Source of the DNA: Pedobacter miscanthi
GTDB taxonomy: Bacteria > Bacteroidota > Bacteroidia > Sphingobacteriales > Sphingobacteriaceae
Reading direction: 5' to 3'
Assembly (NCBI RefSeq): GCF_003315595.1
Contig: NZ_QNQU01000004.1
Coordinates: forward strand, 1 to 64,000
DNA length: 64,000 nt
The notes under the pieces were generated by a model, which was given only the letters and a program-made list of their open reading frames with translations, ran no database searches and was not told the origin of the DNA. Below are positions 7,571 through 19,340 of this stretch, in pieces (within the stretch, counting starts at the first letter, position 1; the number at the start of each line of letters is the position of its first letter). The position numbers were made by a program, and so were the translations under genes.

Positions 7571-9322
7571 ATGGCTAAAACAAAAAAACAGCCAGAGGTT
7601 CCAGCAATTGGGGCAATCTCTAAAACACTTACCGGAATTTCTGGGCTTGATGAAATTACGCTTGGCGGGTTACCGGCAGGCCGTCCTACATTAATTTGTG
7701 GCGAGGCAGGATCAGGAAAAACGCTTTTCTCAATAGAATTTATTGTTAAAGGTGCGCTCGACTATAACGAACCGGGTATATTTATGGCTTTTGAAGAAAA
7801 AGCCGAAGAACTTAAAACCAATGTGGCTTCTTTGGGTTTTGATCTTGATAAACTCGAAAGAGAAAAAAAAATACGCATTGATTATGTACACATAGATCGG
7901 GCAGAAATAGAAGAAACCGGCGAATATGATCTCGAAGGTCTTTTTATCCGTTTAGGCTACGCCATTGATAGTATCGGGGCAAAACGTGTGGTATTGGATA
8001 CCATCGAAAATTTGTTTTCGGGCTTAAAAAATGAAGGTATTCTCCGGGCCGAAATCCGCAGGTTATTCCAGTTCCTGAAATCAAAAGGTGTTACAGCCGT
8101 TATAACAGGAGAGCGTGGCGAAAACAGCCTTACCCGGCAGGGTTTAGAAGAATATGTATCTGATTGTGTGATTTTATTAGACCATAGGATCATCAATCAA
8201 ATCTCTACCCGCAGGTTAAGGATTGTAAAATACAGGGGCTCGGTTCATGGTACAAACGAATATCCTTTTTTAATTGACGACGAAGGTATTTCCGTTTTAC
8301 CGGTAACCTCACTGGAGCTTAATAAAGATGTTTCTTCTCAAAGCATTTCTTCTGGAGTACCAGCTTTGGATAAAATGCTGGGTAACGCAGGTTTTTATAA
8401 AGGAAGCAGCATTCTTACATCCGGTACAGCCGGAACCGGCAAAACCAGTATTGCAGCCAGTTTTGCCAATGCAACCTGTTTAAGAAAAGAAAGGTGTTTG
8501 TTTTTTGCTTTCGAAGAATCTCCTAAACAGATTATCCGTAACATGCGCTCTATTGGTATGGACCTGCAAAAACATGTTGATAAAGGAAACCTCGAATTTT
8601 ATGCTTCCCGGCCAACATTGTTTGGTCTCGAAATGCACCTGGTTGCCATCCACAAGGCCATACGCAAATTTAAACCCGATGTGGTAATTCTTGATCCCAT
8701 TACCAATCTGATTACCATCGGATCGGTAAGTGAAGTAAAGACAATGCTGGTACGACTGATTGATTTTTTACAAACCGAGCAGATTACCGTGATGTTTACC
8801 GCATTAACCCTTAACAATATTGTTAATGAGCAAACTGATGAGGGCGTATCTTCGTTGGTTGATGCATGGCTTTTGATCCGCGATATCGAAAACAACGGCG
8901 AACGCAACAGGGGTTTGTATATCATGAAATCGAGGGGAATGAAACATTCGAACCAGATCAGGGAATTTATCATTACCGATAAAGGATTAGATCTTGTTGA
9001 TGTATTCCTTACCGAAGAGGGCGTATTAACCGGATCCGCAAGAGAGGCAAGGTTATTGCTTGAGCAAACCGGCGAAATAATCCACGAGCAGGCCATCAGT
9101 AGAAAAGACAGGGAACTTTCCCGCAAACGTAAAGTGCTCGAATCAAAAATAGATAGTCTACGGTCAGAATATGAATCTGCAGAAGAAGAATTAAATAAAG
9201 TTTACGTGGAAGAAGCATTGAAAAAACAGATTATGGGTGATACGTTATCAAAAATAACCGATCTCCGTCGTGGCACTTTGTCAATGCAGGAAAAATCTAC
9301 ATCAAAAAAAGGGAAAAAATAG
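7571..9322 (+). CDS. kaiC: KaiC-like double RecA-domain ATPase
   Basis: The protein has two tandem KaiC domains. CI has a Walker A at residues 44-51 (GEAGSGKT) and the catalytic Glu75-Glu76 ([10 protein letters not shown]). CII has GTAGTGKT at 285-292 and Glu315-Glu316 (FAFEES). At the CII site equivalent to the cyanobacterial phosphorylated Ser431-Thr432, this protein has Ser427-Ser428 (DEGVSSLVD). The 583-residue length exceeds the cyanobacterial 519. The extra C-terminus is a charged helix, probably coiled coil ([20 protein letters not shown]). It is the first gene of a four-gene run, and its stop overlaps the next start by one base. KaiC autokinase/ATPase activity is likely; a true circadian role is not shown because kaiA is absent. 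Confidence 0.93.
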   Translation: MAKTKKQPEVPAIGAISKTLTGISGLDEITLGGLPAGRPTLICGEAGSGKTLFSIEFIVKGALDYNEPGIFMAFEEKAEELKTNVASLGFDLDKLEREKKIRIDYVHIDRAEIEETGEYDLEGLFIRLGYAIDSIGAKRVVLDTIENLFSGLKNEGILRAEIRRLFQFLKSKGVTAVITGERGENSLTRQGLEEYVSDCVILLDHRIINQISTRRLRIVKYRGSVHGTNEYPFLIDDEGISVLPVTSLELNKDVSSQSISSGVPALDKMLGNAGFYKGSSILTSGTAGTGKTSIAASFANATCLRKERCLFFAFEESPKQIIRNMRSIGMDLQKHVDKGNLEFYASRPTLFGLEMHLVAIHKAIRKFKPDVVILDPITNLITIGSVSEVKTMLVRLIDFLQTEQITVMFTALTLNNIVNEQTDEGVSSLVDAWLLIRDIENNGERNRGLYIMKSRGMKHSNQIREFIITDKGLDLVDVFLTEEGVLTGSAREARLLLEQTGEIIHEQAISRKDRELSRKRKVLESKIDSLRSEYESAEEELNKVYVEEALKKQIMGDTLSKITDLRRGTLSMQEKSTSKKGKK

Positions 9323-9609
9323 TGGGTAAGTTATACGAATTGCGGCTGTATGTTGCAGGAAGAACATCGAAATCCATAGTTGCTTTAGAAAACCTGAAAA
9401 AAATCTGCGAAGAACATTTAAAGGGTAAATACAGCATCGAGGTAATCGATCTTTTGGAAAAACCACAACTTGCCGAGGGCGATCAGATCCTGGCCATTCC
9501 TACATTGGTTAAAAAAGTGCCCGAGCCTGTGCGGAAAATAATCGGCGATCTTTCCAACGTGGAAAAGGTATTGGTAGGACTTGATATCCGCCCAAGAATT
9601 ACGGACTAA
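9322..9609 (+). CDS. kaiB: KaiB-family protein, copy 1
   Basis: A 95-residue thioredoxin-like KaiB. It reads [12 protein letters not shown] at the N-terminus, then [40 protein letters not shown] and [10 protein letters not shown], very close to classical KaiB. It uses a GTG start whose G is the last base of the kaiC stop, so translation is coupled. KaiB binds the CI ring of KaiC after a fold switch. This copy keeps the full conserved core and is the better candidate for the KaiC-binding partner. Confidence 0.92.
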   Translation: MGKLYELRLYVAGRTSKSIVALENLKKICEEHLKGKYSIEVIDLLEKPQLAEGDQILAIPTLVKKVPEPVRKIIGDLSNVEKVLVGLDIRPRITD

Positions 9610-9611
9610 AC

Positions 9612-9923
9612 ATGGAAGATAATGGTAGTTTAAATCCTGACAACGGTACAGCAGGTGAGCATTTTAATCTCCGGCTTTTTATAGCCGGCTCTTCGCCTGT
9701 TTCTGCAAGGGCAATTAAAAATATACGGGATATCTGTGAAGAATTTCTTAAAAACAGGTATACCTTAGAAATTATTGATGCACACCAGCAGCCATTATTG
9801 GTAAGGGATGAAAACGTTACTGCAATTCCGATGTTGATCAAAAAAACACCTTCGCCCAAAAAACGGTTAATTGGCGATTTTTCAAATCTGGAAAAGGTAT
9901 TAATAGGGCTGGGAATAAGATAA
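9612..9923 (+). CDS. KaiB-family protein, diverged copy 2
   Basis: A second KaiB (103 residues) begins two bases after the first. The core is kept (FNLRLFIAGSSPVSARAIKNI; IPMLIKKTPSPKKRLIGDFS; KVLIGLGIR). The PQLAE loop has changed to QPLLVRDENV, and there is a polar N-terminal extension of about 15 residues. The divergence suggests a separate partner or a different fold-switching balance rather than a recent duplicate. The kinase gene starts immediately after its stop. Confidence 0.9.
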   Translation: MEDNGSLNPDNGTAGEHFNLRLFIAGSSPVSARAIKNIRDICEEFLKNRYTLEIIDAHQQPLLVRDENVTAIPMLIKKTPSPKKRLIGDFSNLEKVLIGLGIR

Positions 9924-11636
9924 ATGGAGAAATCTATTGAACATATAGCACTCGAAGATGCCTATCGCAGCCTTAAAATTCAATTGGAGGAGGCTAACGA
10001 TATCATCAATGCCATCCGGTCAGGAGAAGTGGATGCGCTCGTGGTTAATGGCAAGGACGGGCATCAGCTTTTTACACTTAAAAGTGCAGATCAATCTTAC
10101 CGGATTTTTATTGAACAGATGACAGAGAGTGCCATCACCCTCGATATTGATAACAATATTTCCTATTGCAACTCTCAGTTCGCCGCGCTCTGCCAAACTC
10201 CGCTGGAGAAAGTTATGGGTTCAAATTTTCTGAATTTTGTTGATTTCGAATACCAGAATTTTGCAAAGGAAGTTATTGATGGTGCCTGGGAAGTAGAAAC
10301 CAAGGCCGAACTCTATATTAAAAATGTTTCCGGCCAACGTATCGCAGTGCAGCTTTCGCTCAAAGTACTTAATCTTGATGAAGGATTGGCGTTAAGTATT
10401 ATTGTTACTGATCTGAGCGGGATCAAAAAAACCGAAAAACTCCTGCAGGTTAAAAATGCCGAACTGGAAGAAGCGCGGATGCTTGCAGATGAGCTGAATC
10501 AAAACCTCGAAAAAATTGTTCATTCCAGAACACTCGAACTTGAGGCCAAAAATAATGAATTGATTATTGCTTTAAATAATCTTAAAGAAAGCGAAGATAA
10601 CCTCCATTCGGCTTTCAATGCCGGCGAATTGGGCAGTTGCAGTCTTGATCTGAAAACAGGCAGGGCAGAAATGTCGCCTAAATTCCGTGAGCTGTATGGT
10701 CTGCCCATTTTTGGAGAGATTAACTGGGATATGGTGCTTAGTGCTGTAGACCCGGAATATATCCCCGAACTCAATGTTGTACTCGAAAAGTGCATTACAA
10801 AAGGTACGCCGGTTGACAGTACTTATCCAATCAAACACCTCATTACCGGTGAAAAAAGATGGATGCGGGTAGTGGGTAAATGTAAAACCGATCAGAACAA
10901 CCAGGCCGTAGGTGTTTATGCAGTACTGATGGATGTAACCGACCAAAAGCAGGATGAGCAGCGTAAAAATGATTTCATCGCCATGGTAAGTCACGAACTT
11001 AAAACCCCATTAACCTCAATAAAGGGTTACGTTCAGGTACTTCAGTTAAAAGCCCGCAAAGAAAATCTCACCTTCTCAAATAAAGCACTTGAAGGGGCCG
11101 AGCGCCAGATCAGTAAAATGACCAACATGATTAATGGTTTTTTAAATGTTTCCCGTTTAGAATCAGGAAAAATTGCGATAGATTTCAAAAACATCGAACT
11201 AACCGATCTGGTAAAAGAAGTAATCGAAGAATATGCAACAACCATCACCAGTCATCATTTTAGTCACCAGTTTAGCGATAAACTGTTCATCAGGGCCGAT
11301 TGGGATAAACTCGGGCAGGTGATCAATAACCTCATCAGCAATGCCATAAAATATTCGCCGGTAAACAGCGAGATATTTATCGATTGTTATCGCGATGGAG
11401 ATGCAGCAGTATTTAAGATTAGCGATCAGGGAATGGGCATTAGTCCGGGCAACCTGCCGAGGTTATTCGAACGGTTTTACCGGGTAGAAAATGCAAATAC
11501 TGCTACGGTAGCCGGTTTTGGGATCGGGCTATACCTTTCTGCAGAAATCATTAAGCGGCATGGCGGAAAAATCTGGGCCGAAAGTGAACTGGGCGAAAGT
11601 TCAACTTTTTACTTTAGTGTACCTCTTGCCGGTTAA
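9924..11636 (+). CDS. PAS-PAS sensor histidine kinase of the Kai operon
   Basis: A 570-residue soluble hybrid-free kinase. The N-terminal helix contains IINAIRSGEVDALVVNG, a lead common in PAS kinases. PAS1 (about 70-170) is followed by a coiled coil (about 175-230). PAS2 covers about 230-345. HisKA has phospho-acceptor His357 (MVSHELKTPLTSIKGY). HATPase_c shows NNLISNAIKYS, DQGMGIS and GFGIGLYLS. It has no membrane segment, so it senses a cytoplasmic cue. It lacks the KaiB-like N-domain of SasA, so any contact with KaiC would be by another route. No response regulator is in the operon. Confidence 0.92.
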   Translation: MEKSIEHIALEDAYRSLKIQLEEANDIINAIRSGEVDALVVNGKDGHQLFTLKSADQSYRIFIEQMTESAITLDIDNNISYCNSQFAALCQTPLEKVMGSNFLNFVDFEYQNFAKEVIDGAWEVETKAELYIKNVSGQRIAVQLSLKVLNLDEGLALSIIVTDLSGIKKTEKLLQVKNAELEEARMLADELNQNLEKIVHSRTLELEAKNNELIIALNNLKESEDNLHSAFNAGELGSCSLDLKTGRAEMSPKFRELYGLPIFGEINWDMVLSAVDPEYIPELNVVLEKCITKGTPVDSTYPIKHLITGEKRWMRVVGKCKTDQNNQAVGVYAVLMDVTDQKQDEQRKNDFIAMVSHELKTPLTSIKGYVQVLQLKARKENLTFSNKALEGAERQISKMTNMINGFLNVSRLESGKIAIDFKNIELTDLVKEVIEEYATTITSHHFSHQFSDKLFIRADWDKLGQVINNLISNAIKYSPVNSEIFIDCYRDGDAAVFKISDQGMGISPGNLPRLFERFYRVENANTATVAGFGIGLYLSAEIIKRHGGKIWAESELGESSTFYFSVPLAG

Positions 11637-11696
11637 AGTTTTTTTTTTGGTTCATCACCTATCAAATCTTCCCGAAAGTGCTGATCTATAACCCTC

Positions 11697-11711
11697 ATAG
11701 ATTCTAACTAT
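11697..11711 (+). promoter_or_regulatory. OxyR-type half-site upstream of katG
   Basis: ATAGATTCTAACTAT fits the known OxyR half-operator ATAGnTnnnAnCTAT at every defined position. A weaker ATAG follows at 11718-11721, one base off ideal spacing. It lies about 110 bp before katG, a gene commonly controlled by OxyR. No oxyR gene is in the window. Confidence 0.5.
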
Positions 11712-11805
11712 TCTTATATAGAATTAAATGATTGTGATTAGTTAATCCGATTCTCTAAATTTATATTATTCCTGATTAGCAACAGGATAATTAGCTTGTT
11801 ATTAA

Positions 11806-14088
<2,283 letters not shown>

Positions 14089-14107
14089 TAGAAAAATATA
14101 ATTTGGT

Positions 14108-14140
14108 AAAGGCTTCCGTTTAAAATCGGGAGCCTTTTTT
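14108..14140 (+). terminator. Terminator of katG
   Basis: The stem GGCTTCCG (14111-14118) / CGGGAGCC (14127-14134) is flanked by A and T runs and ends with six T residues, 20 bp after the katG stop. Confidence 0.85.
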
Positions 14141-14273
14141 ATTGGAAAAATTAACGTTTAAAGTACCTTTAATTAGAATACACCCCTTCAATAAGTGCGT
14201 TTTTAGACTACCAGATCAAAAAATAGGTTACGGAAGAAACTAAAATAAAGGAAATTATCTATTATTGATCTCG

Positions 14274-14281
14274 TATATTTG
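14274..14281 (+). promoter_or_regulatory. Possible -7 element for ketopantoate reductase
   Basis: TATATTTG matches TAnnTTTG and lies 56 bp upstream of the ATG. No TTTG is found at the matching -33 position, so this is a partial match. Confidence 0.35.
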
Positions 14282-14337
14282 CCTAATGCGTAACTGGTTA
14301 CGCAATTTATTTGTTCAACAATTAAATAAATCATATA

Positions 14338-15261
14338 ATGGACGCAAATCAGCATATCTACATCATAGGTAATGGTGTAATTGCAAAAGGATTGGCTGTT
14401 GCACTTGCCTTAAATGGGAAAAAGGTAACCATTATCCGTGGAAGTGTGGATGGTGAAGATGATGATCAGGAAAACATTAACGTAAGCTCTGGAGATCAGG
14501 ATGTTAGTGCAGCGATAACCATCAGTACTTTTGCCAATCATTCAACACTTAATGGGCTGATCCTGCTGGCCAATAAATCTTTCGGAAACGAAAAATTAGC
14601 CGAAAGCCTGATGCGCTATGGTAAAGACTTGCCAATAGTTTTCCTCCAAAACGGACTTGGCATAGAAGATGCTTTTATCAGCAAGGGTTTTACCCAACTG
14701 TACAGATGTGTGCTCATGACGACCAGTCAGGCGCTGGAGAACAAAAAAGATGTACGCTTAAAAGTAGTTGGGCCATCGCCTGTAGGAACGATAAAAGGTT
14801 CAAACGAAGAACTTAAGCAGATCATCGCGCAAATTAATACCGATCTTTTTCCCTTTAGAAGCGAAGAAAACATCCAACCTTTTGTATGGAAAAAGGTAAT
14901 TACCAATTGTGTTTTCAATTCCATCTGTCCGTTGCTCGAAATAGATAATGGTGTTTTTCACCGGAATGAAGCAGCACTCGCTTTGGGTAAAAAAGTAATA
15001 ACCGAATGTATTGCTGTTGCCAATGCAAACGGCATTGCGCTAACTGTTGATGAGCTGGTTCAAAATGTGTTTAACATCAGTAAAGCATCCGATGGACAAA
15101 AAATATCGACCTATCAGGATATACTCAACAAACGCGAAACAGAAATTGAAACCTTAAATTTTGCCATATCGAAGCTAGGTAACCTTTCTGGGCAGGATTT
15201 GTCTTTTACTTTAATGCTCGGCGAAATAACGAAGCTTAAATCTGAGCTTTTTAGGGAATAA
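14338..15261 (+). CDS. Ketopantoate reductase family (PanE/ApbA)
   Basis: An N-terminal Rossmann fold (HIYIIGNGVIAKGLAVALAL) binds NADPH. A C-terminal helical domain carries KKVITNCVFNSICPLLEIDNG, the family's Lys/Asn catalytic segment, and GQKISTYQDILNKRETEIE, the usual end motif. At 307 residues it is full length. It reduces 2-dehydropantoate to pantoate in pantothenate synthesis, or acts on a related 2-oxoacid. The glycine loop GNGVIAKG is slightly unlike the standard GxGxxG, so another substrate is possible. It has no operon partners. Confidence 0.83.
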   Translation: MDANQHIYIIGNGVIAKGLAVALALNGKKVTIIRGSVDGEDDDQENINVSSGDQDVSAAITISTFANHSTLNGLILLANKSFGNEKLAESLMRYGKDLPIVFLQNGLGIEDAFISKGFTQLYRCVLMTTSQALENKKDVRLKVVGPSPVGTIKGSNEELKQIIAQINTDLFPFRSEENIQPFVWKKVITNCVFNSICPLLEIDNGVFHRNEAALALGKKVITECIAVANANGIALTVDELVQNVFNISKASDGQKISTYQDILNKRETEIETLNFAISKLGNLSGQDLSFTLMLGEITKLKSELFRE

Positions 15262-15419
15262 GGCTAATTATTTGGCTAATCATATAACAGTGCCTGGAAA
15301 TATTATAACTCATTTGCAAAATACGACCAGATTAAGAAATTGCCAAAGTATAGCACAAAAGAAGCTTATTATGAATTCGATATTTGATTAGAATTTTCAG
15401 TAGCGTGAGCTCTCCGTGT

Positions 15420-15505
15420 CGTCATTTCGAGCGGAGTGCAACGCAGTCGAGAAATCTATCTCAAGATAGATCTCTCCATTCCACTACGTTCCAGTCGAGA
15501 TGACG
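15420..15505. repeat. Dispersed palindromic repeat, family A
   Basis: An imperfect long palindrome opens with CGTCATTTCGAGC and closes with GTCGAGATGACG, with ATCTATCTC/GATAGATC at its centre. Related copies are at 21083-21185 and 30076-30151, and half copies near 33223 and 61453. Confidence 0.7.
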
Positions 15506-15838
15506 CCACTTTTTATGAAGCTATTTAATTGGTAAAGGGATGCAATGTAGTAAAGATGATAACACCCTTTATTAAACTTTATTTTGGGTCAATATTTTAA
15601 AATTTTGACCCAGATCATAAAATTTATCAGATTTTTTGAACCAAAATTAAAATAAGTCTTAAAATGCCTATGACATAACCATGACGCTAGGTCTTGGTTT
15701 TTTTTACATCTGGAACTTATTCAAAATTTTTAATAACTGTAAAGTTAATACTACTGTAATTACATCTATACGTTAAAGTAAGCCTTTGGTAACAAAATTT
15801 TATTCTTGATTTTATACTAAAATGGTTAATATTGAGTA

Positions 15839-15854
15839 GATAAATCGTTTTATC
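15839..15854. promoter_or_regulatory. LacI-type operator candidate 1
   Basis: GATAAA-TCGT-TTTATC has perfect 6-bp arms around a central CpG, the typical form of LacI-family operators. It lies about 260 bp before susC1. A second site of the same pattern lies 207 bp downstream. Confidence 0.5.
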
Positions 15855-16045
15855 CATAACCAAATATAATGAAGAGCCTAGGTACATTTAATCCCTTTTG
15901 TGCACTGTATAACTATATAGTTTACATTGATGTATGTTTATCCTTTTCTAAAGATGTAATTCCCGGTTACATTACCGTCTATTATCCAAAGCCTTCTGAT
16001 TAATTTAATGATGATTACCGTCAATTATTGATGTTCTGAATAATT

Positions 16046-16061
16046 GATAAAACGTTTTACC
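16046..16061. promoter_or_regulatory. LacI-type operator candidate 2
   Basis: GATAAAACGTTTTACC shares the GATAAA-NCGN-TTTA core of candidate 1, and its inner 12 bp, TAAAACGTTTTA, are a perfect palindrome. It ends 53 bp before the susC1 ATG, close to where a repressor would block transcription. Confidence 0.55.
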
Positions 16062-16114
16062 CGATTAGGGTGAATGATAGATAATTAACTAAACATTAAC
16101 TAAAGCTAAACTAA

Positions 16115-19100
16115 ATGAAAATCAATCTACTCAAGATTTCAGGGCTTTCTGTGCTTTTTCTGCTCAACAGTCCTGCATTTTCAATGAATCCGGTTACAGC
16201 AAAATCAAGTGGATTTTCTGAGCCTGAAGCGCCTTTCGGGCATATTCAGAGCCGAAAAGTGATCACGGGAACCGTATTGGATGAAAAAAATATGCCTATC
16301 CCCGGTGTTGGCATAAAAAACATCACCTCGGGTAAAACGGCGGTAACAGATGAGTCCGGTAAATTTAGTATCGAAGCCAATCCAAAAGATGTACTGCGCT
16401 TTTCTTATGTAGGTTACGAGAACAAGGATGTTACCGTAGGAGAACAGAGCAGCCTAAGTATTAAACTGGCGGTGGCAGAGGCCAGTAAACTGGATGATGT
16501 GGTGGTAATTGGTTACGGTACGGTGAAAAAGAGCGATCTTACCGGTTCGGTAGGTGTGGTAAAGGCCAGCGAACTACAGGAACGTCCGGCACCATCATTA
16601 AACCAGGCTTTGGCCGGTCGTATTTCGGGTGTACAGGTAAATACCAACTCGGGTAGGCCAGGCGGACAAACAAACATTAAAATCAGGGGTTTTAGTTCCA
16701 TTAATACCAGTAACAACCCGCTTTATGTGGTAGATGGAGTGGCTTTACCGGTAACTACCCAAACACAGAACAGTAACGCCATTGATTTTATCAACCCAAG
16801 CGATATTGCATCGGTAGAGGTATTAAAAGATGCATCGTCTACTGCAATTTATGGTGCAAGGGGTGCCAACGGTGTAATTTTAATCACCACCAAAAAAGGA
16901 ACAGCCAATTCGCAGCGCATTACCTACGATGCTGATTTTGGTATCAACACTTTGGGGCCGCACCATGTTAAAATGCTCGATGCCTATGAATATGTAAAAG
17001 TTCAGGATCTGGCTTACGAAAACATCAAGGTGTACGATCCGGCAGGCTGGGCAGCAGGTAACTATGCTTCTACGCCGGTTCCAAAGGCAGCAAGGATAGC
17101 ATTACCGCAGTTTTTTGATAGTAGTGGAAACCCGCTTTATAACACCGATTGGTTAAAAGAATCAACCCAGAACAAACTTTCGCAAAACCACCAGCTGGGT
17201 TTTACAGGCGGTAATGAGAACAATACCTATGGCGTTTTTGTAGGCTACCGCGATGATGAAGGTCTTTTATTAAATTCTTATTTAAAACGTTATTCCGGCA
17301 GGTTTAATTTCGAAAGTAAAATTAAAACCTGGTTAAAAGTTGGTGGTAATTTAAGCTATAACAATCAGGACGAAAATATTGTAGATCAGGGAACTGGCGG
17401 ATTAAACTCGGTGCGTATGATTACCGAAGCATTCCCTTTCCTTCCGATAAAACTGGCCGATGGCAAATGGGGCGATAATAAACTGATCCCTTGGGCTGAG
17501 GGTGGCTCTAACCCGGTGCACATTTTAACCGATCAGCGTTATAATATGATTACGCAAACTTCGCTGGGAAGTGTTTACTCGACCATCAGTTTTTCTAAAG
17601 ATCTCGAATTCCGTACCCAGTTGGGGGCCAATATTGTTAGCCGTAACATTAATGAGTACAATGCGAAACAATTATATGGTATTTCAGACGGACAGAACGG
17701 AACGGCGAACGTAACCAACGACAGGGAAACTTTCTGGTCGTTAGAGAATTACTTAACCTACAACAAACGTTTTGCCGAATCGCACGCTATCAATGCTTTA
17801 TTGGGTATTTCGTGGCAGGCTACTAATTTCTTCAGCAACACCAGTCATGCAGAAAATTTTGTAACCGATTTTTATGGCAACAATAATATGGGTTCGGGCA
17901 GTAAATCCATCACAGTGGGTTCGAGCCGTAACCGATCGGCCTTTAACTCTTATTTTGGAAGGTTAAACTATGCCTTTAAAGATAAATACCTGGTTACTTT
18001 TACCGGTAGGGTAGATGGATCGTCGAAGTTTGGAGAGAACCATAAATTTGCCTTTTTCCCTTCTGCCGCCCTGGCCTGGAAAGCTTCAGACGAAGATTTT
18101 CTTAAAGGAAACAAAACCATTTCTAACTTAAAGCTGAGAACCAGTTATGGTTTAAGTGGTAACTCCGAGTTGCCTGCTTATCAATCGCTGGCTACTTTGG
18201 TTAACAATTCGGCCATTATTAACGATACCAGGGTAACCGGTATCGGTATCGGCAGGTTGGCCAATCCGGATCTGGTTTGGGAAAAAACTGCTCAGGTTGA
18301 TGCCGGTTTAGAACTGGGTTTATTTAATAACCGCATCAATTTAGAAGCCGATTTGTATTACAGAAAAACAACAGATATGTTGCTGGATGCACCGGTACCA
18401 CGCACTTCTGGTTTCTCGGTAATCAGGAAAAATGTTGGTTCGATGCAGAACAAAGGTTTAGATTTAGGTATCAACACCGTGAATATTCAAACCGATGATT
18501 TTACCTGGAAAACAGCTTTTAATATCTCACTTAACCGCAATAAAGTACTTTCATTGGCCACACCGGATGATATTTTTGGTGTAGGTAATCCCAATTTCAC
18601 CAACCAAACCGGTATTATCAGGGTTGGCGAGCCGGTAGGTTCGTTCTGGGGATTGGTACGTTTAGGTACATGGAGTGAGGCCGAAAGGGCAGAGGCTGCA
18701 AAATATGTGAGTTACCGTGGTGGTAAACCCCTGCTTCCGGGCGATATTAAATACCTGGATGTAAACGGCGACCATGCCATTACCGATGCCGACCGTCAGA
18801 TTATCGGTAACGGATCGCCAAAAGGATGGGGATCGTTCTCTAACTCTTTCCGTTACAAAAATTTCGATTTTATTGTTGAACTTCAATATTCTTATGGCAA
18901 TGATGTACTCAACATGACCCACCACTCTGGTGAAGACAGACAGGTACAGGCCAATAGTTTTGCAAGTGTATTAGATGCATGGACGCCTCAAAACCAGAAC
19001 ACACCGATTGCCGCCATCAGGGATCAGGCTGCCGGTTATGTTACCAACGTAGATACACACTGGCTCGAAGATGGTTCTTTCATTCGCGGTAAAAACCTCT

Positions 19101-19315
19101 TGCTTGGTTATACCTTTAACAAAACGCTGGTAGAAAAACTGCGTTTAAACAGGTTACGTGTATATGCATCTGTTCAGAATTTCTTCCTGGCTACCAAATA
19201 TACCGGTAACGATCCGGAGGTAACCACTTATGGGAATGTATTTGCGCAGGGACAAACATTTTTCGATTATCCAAAACCGACAACTTTCATGGTGGGCTTA
19301 AACATCGGATTATAA
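16115..19315 (+). CDS. SusC/RagA TonB-linked outer membrane transporter 1
   Basis: A 1066-residue SusC-type barrel. A signal peptide (residues 1-23) precedes a carboxypeptidase-like beta domain (about 48-125). Next come the TonB-box-like region DDVVVIGYGTVKKSDLTGS (about 127-145) and the plug with SGVQVNTNSGRPGG and NNPLYVVDGV. The 22-strand barrel region runs to the C-terminus. There is no STN domain, so FecIR-type sigma signalling is not expected. It pairs with the SusD gene 25 bp downstream to import an oligosaccharide. CpG palindromes upstream suggest LacI control. Confidence 0.95.
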   Translation: MKINLLKISGLSVLFLLNSPAFSMNPVTAKSSGFSEPEAPFGHIQSRKVITGTVLDEKNMPIPGVGIKNITSGKTAVTDESGKFSIEANPKDVLRFSYVGYENKDVTVGEQSSLSIKLAVAEASKLDDVVVIGYGTVKKSDLTGSVGVVKASELQERPAPSLNQALAGRISGVQVNTNSGRPGGQTNIKIRGFSSINTSNNPLYVVDGVALPVTTQTQNSNAIDFINPSDIASVEVLKDASSTAIYGARGANGVILITTKKGTANSQRITYDADFGINTLGPHHVKMLDAYEYVKVQDLAYENIKVYDPAGWAAGNYASTPVPKAARIALPQFFDSSGNPLYNTDWLKESTQNKLSQNHQLGFTGGNENNTYGVFVGYRDDEGLLLNSYLKRYSGRFNFESKIKTWLKVGGNLSYNNQDENIVDQGTGGLNSVRMITEAFPFLPIKLADGKWGDNKLIPWAEGGSNPVHILTDQRYNMITQTSLGSVYSTISFSKDLEFRTQLGANIVSRNINEYNAKQLYGISDGQNGTANVTNDRETFWSLENYLTYNKRFAESHAINALLGISWQATNFFSNTSHAENFVTDFYGNNNMGSGSKSITVGSSRNRSAFNSYFGRLNYAFKDKYLVTFTGRVDGSSKFGENHKFAFFPSAALAWKASDEDFLKGNKTISNLKLRTSYGLSGNSELPAYQSLATLVNNSAIINDTRVTGIGIGRLANPDLVWEKTAQVDAGLELGLFNNRINLEADLYYRKTTDMLLDAPVPRTSGFSVIRKNVGSMQNKGLDLGINTVNIQTDDFTWKTAFNISLNRNKVLSLATPDDIFGVGNPNFTNQTGIIRVGEPVGSFWGLVRLGTWSEAERAEAAKYVSYRGGKPLLPGDIKYLDVNGDHAITDADRQIIGNGSPKGWGSFSNSFRYKNFDFIVELQYSYGNDVLNMTHHSGEDRQVQANSFASVLDAWTPQNQNTPIAAIRDQAAGYVTNVDTHWLEDGSFIRGKNLLLGYTFNKTLVEKLRLNRLRVYASVQNFFLATKYTGNDPEVTTYGNVFAQGQTFFDYPKPTTFMVGLNIGL

Positions 19316-19340
19316 TATTAACTAAAGAAAGGATATTAAA

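Larger units (their letters stand above)
15506..16114. other. Long AT-rich leader region of susC1
   Basis: There is no gene in this stretch. It contains two GATAAA-NCGN-TTTA palindromes, listed separately, and a very AT-rich run near 15590-15800. No sigma or anti-sigma gene is present, so control is more likely by a DNA-binding repressor. Confidence 0.5.
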
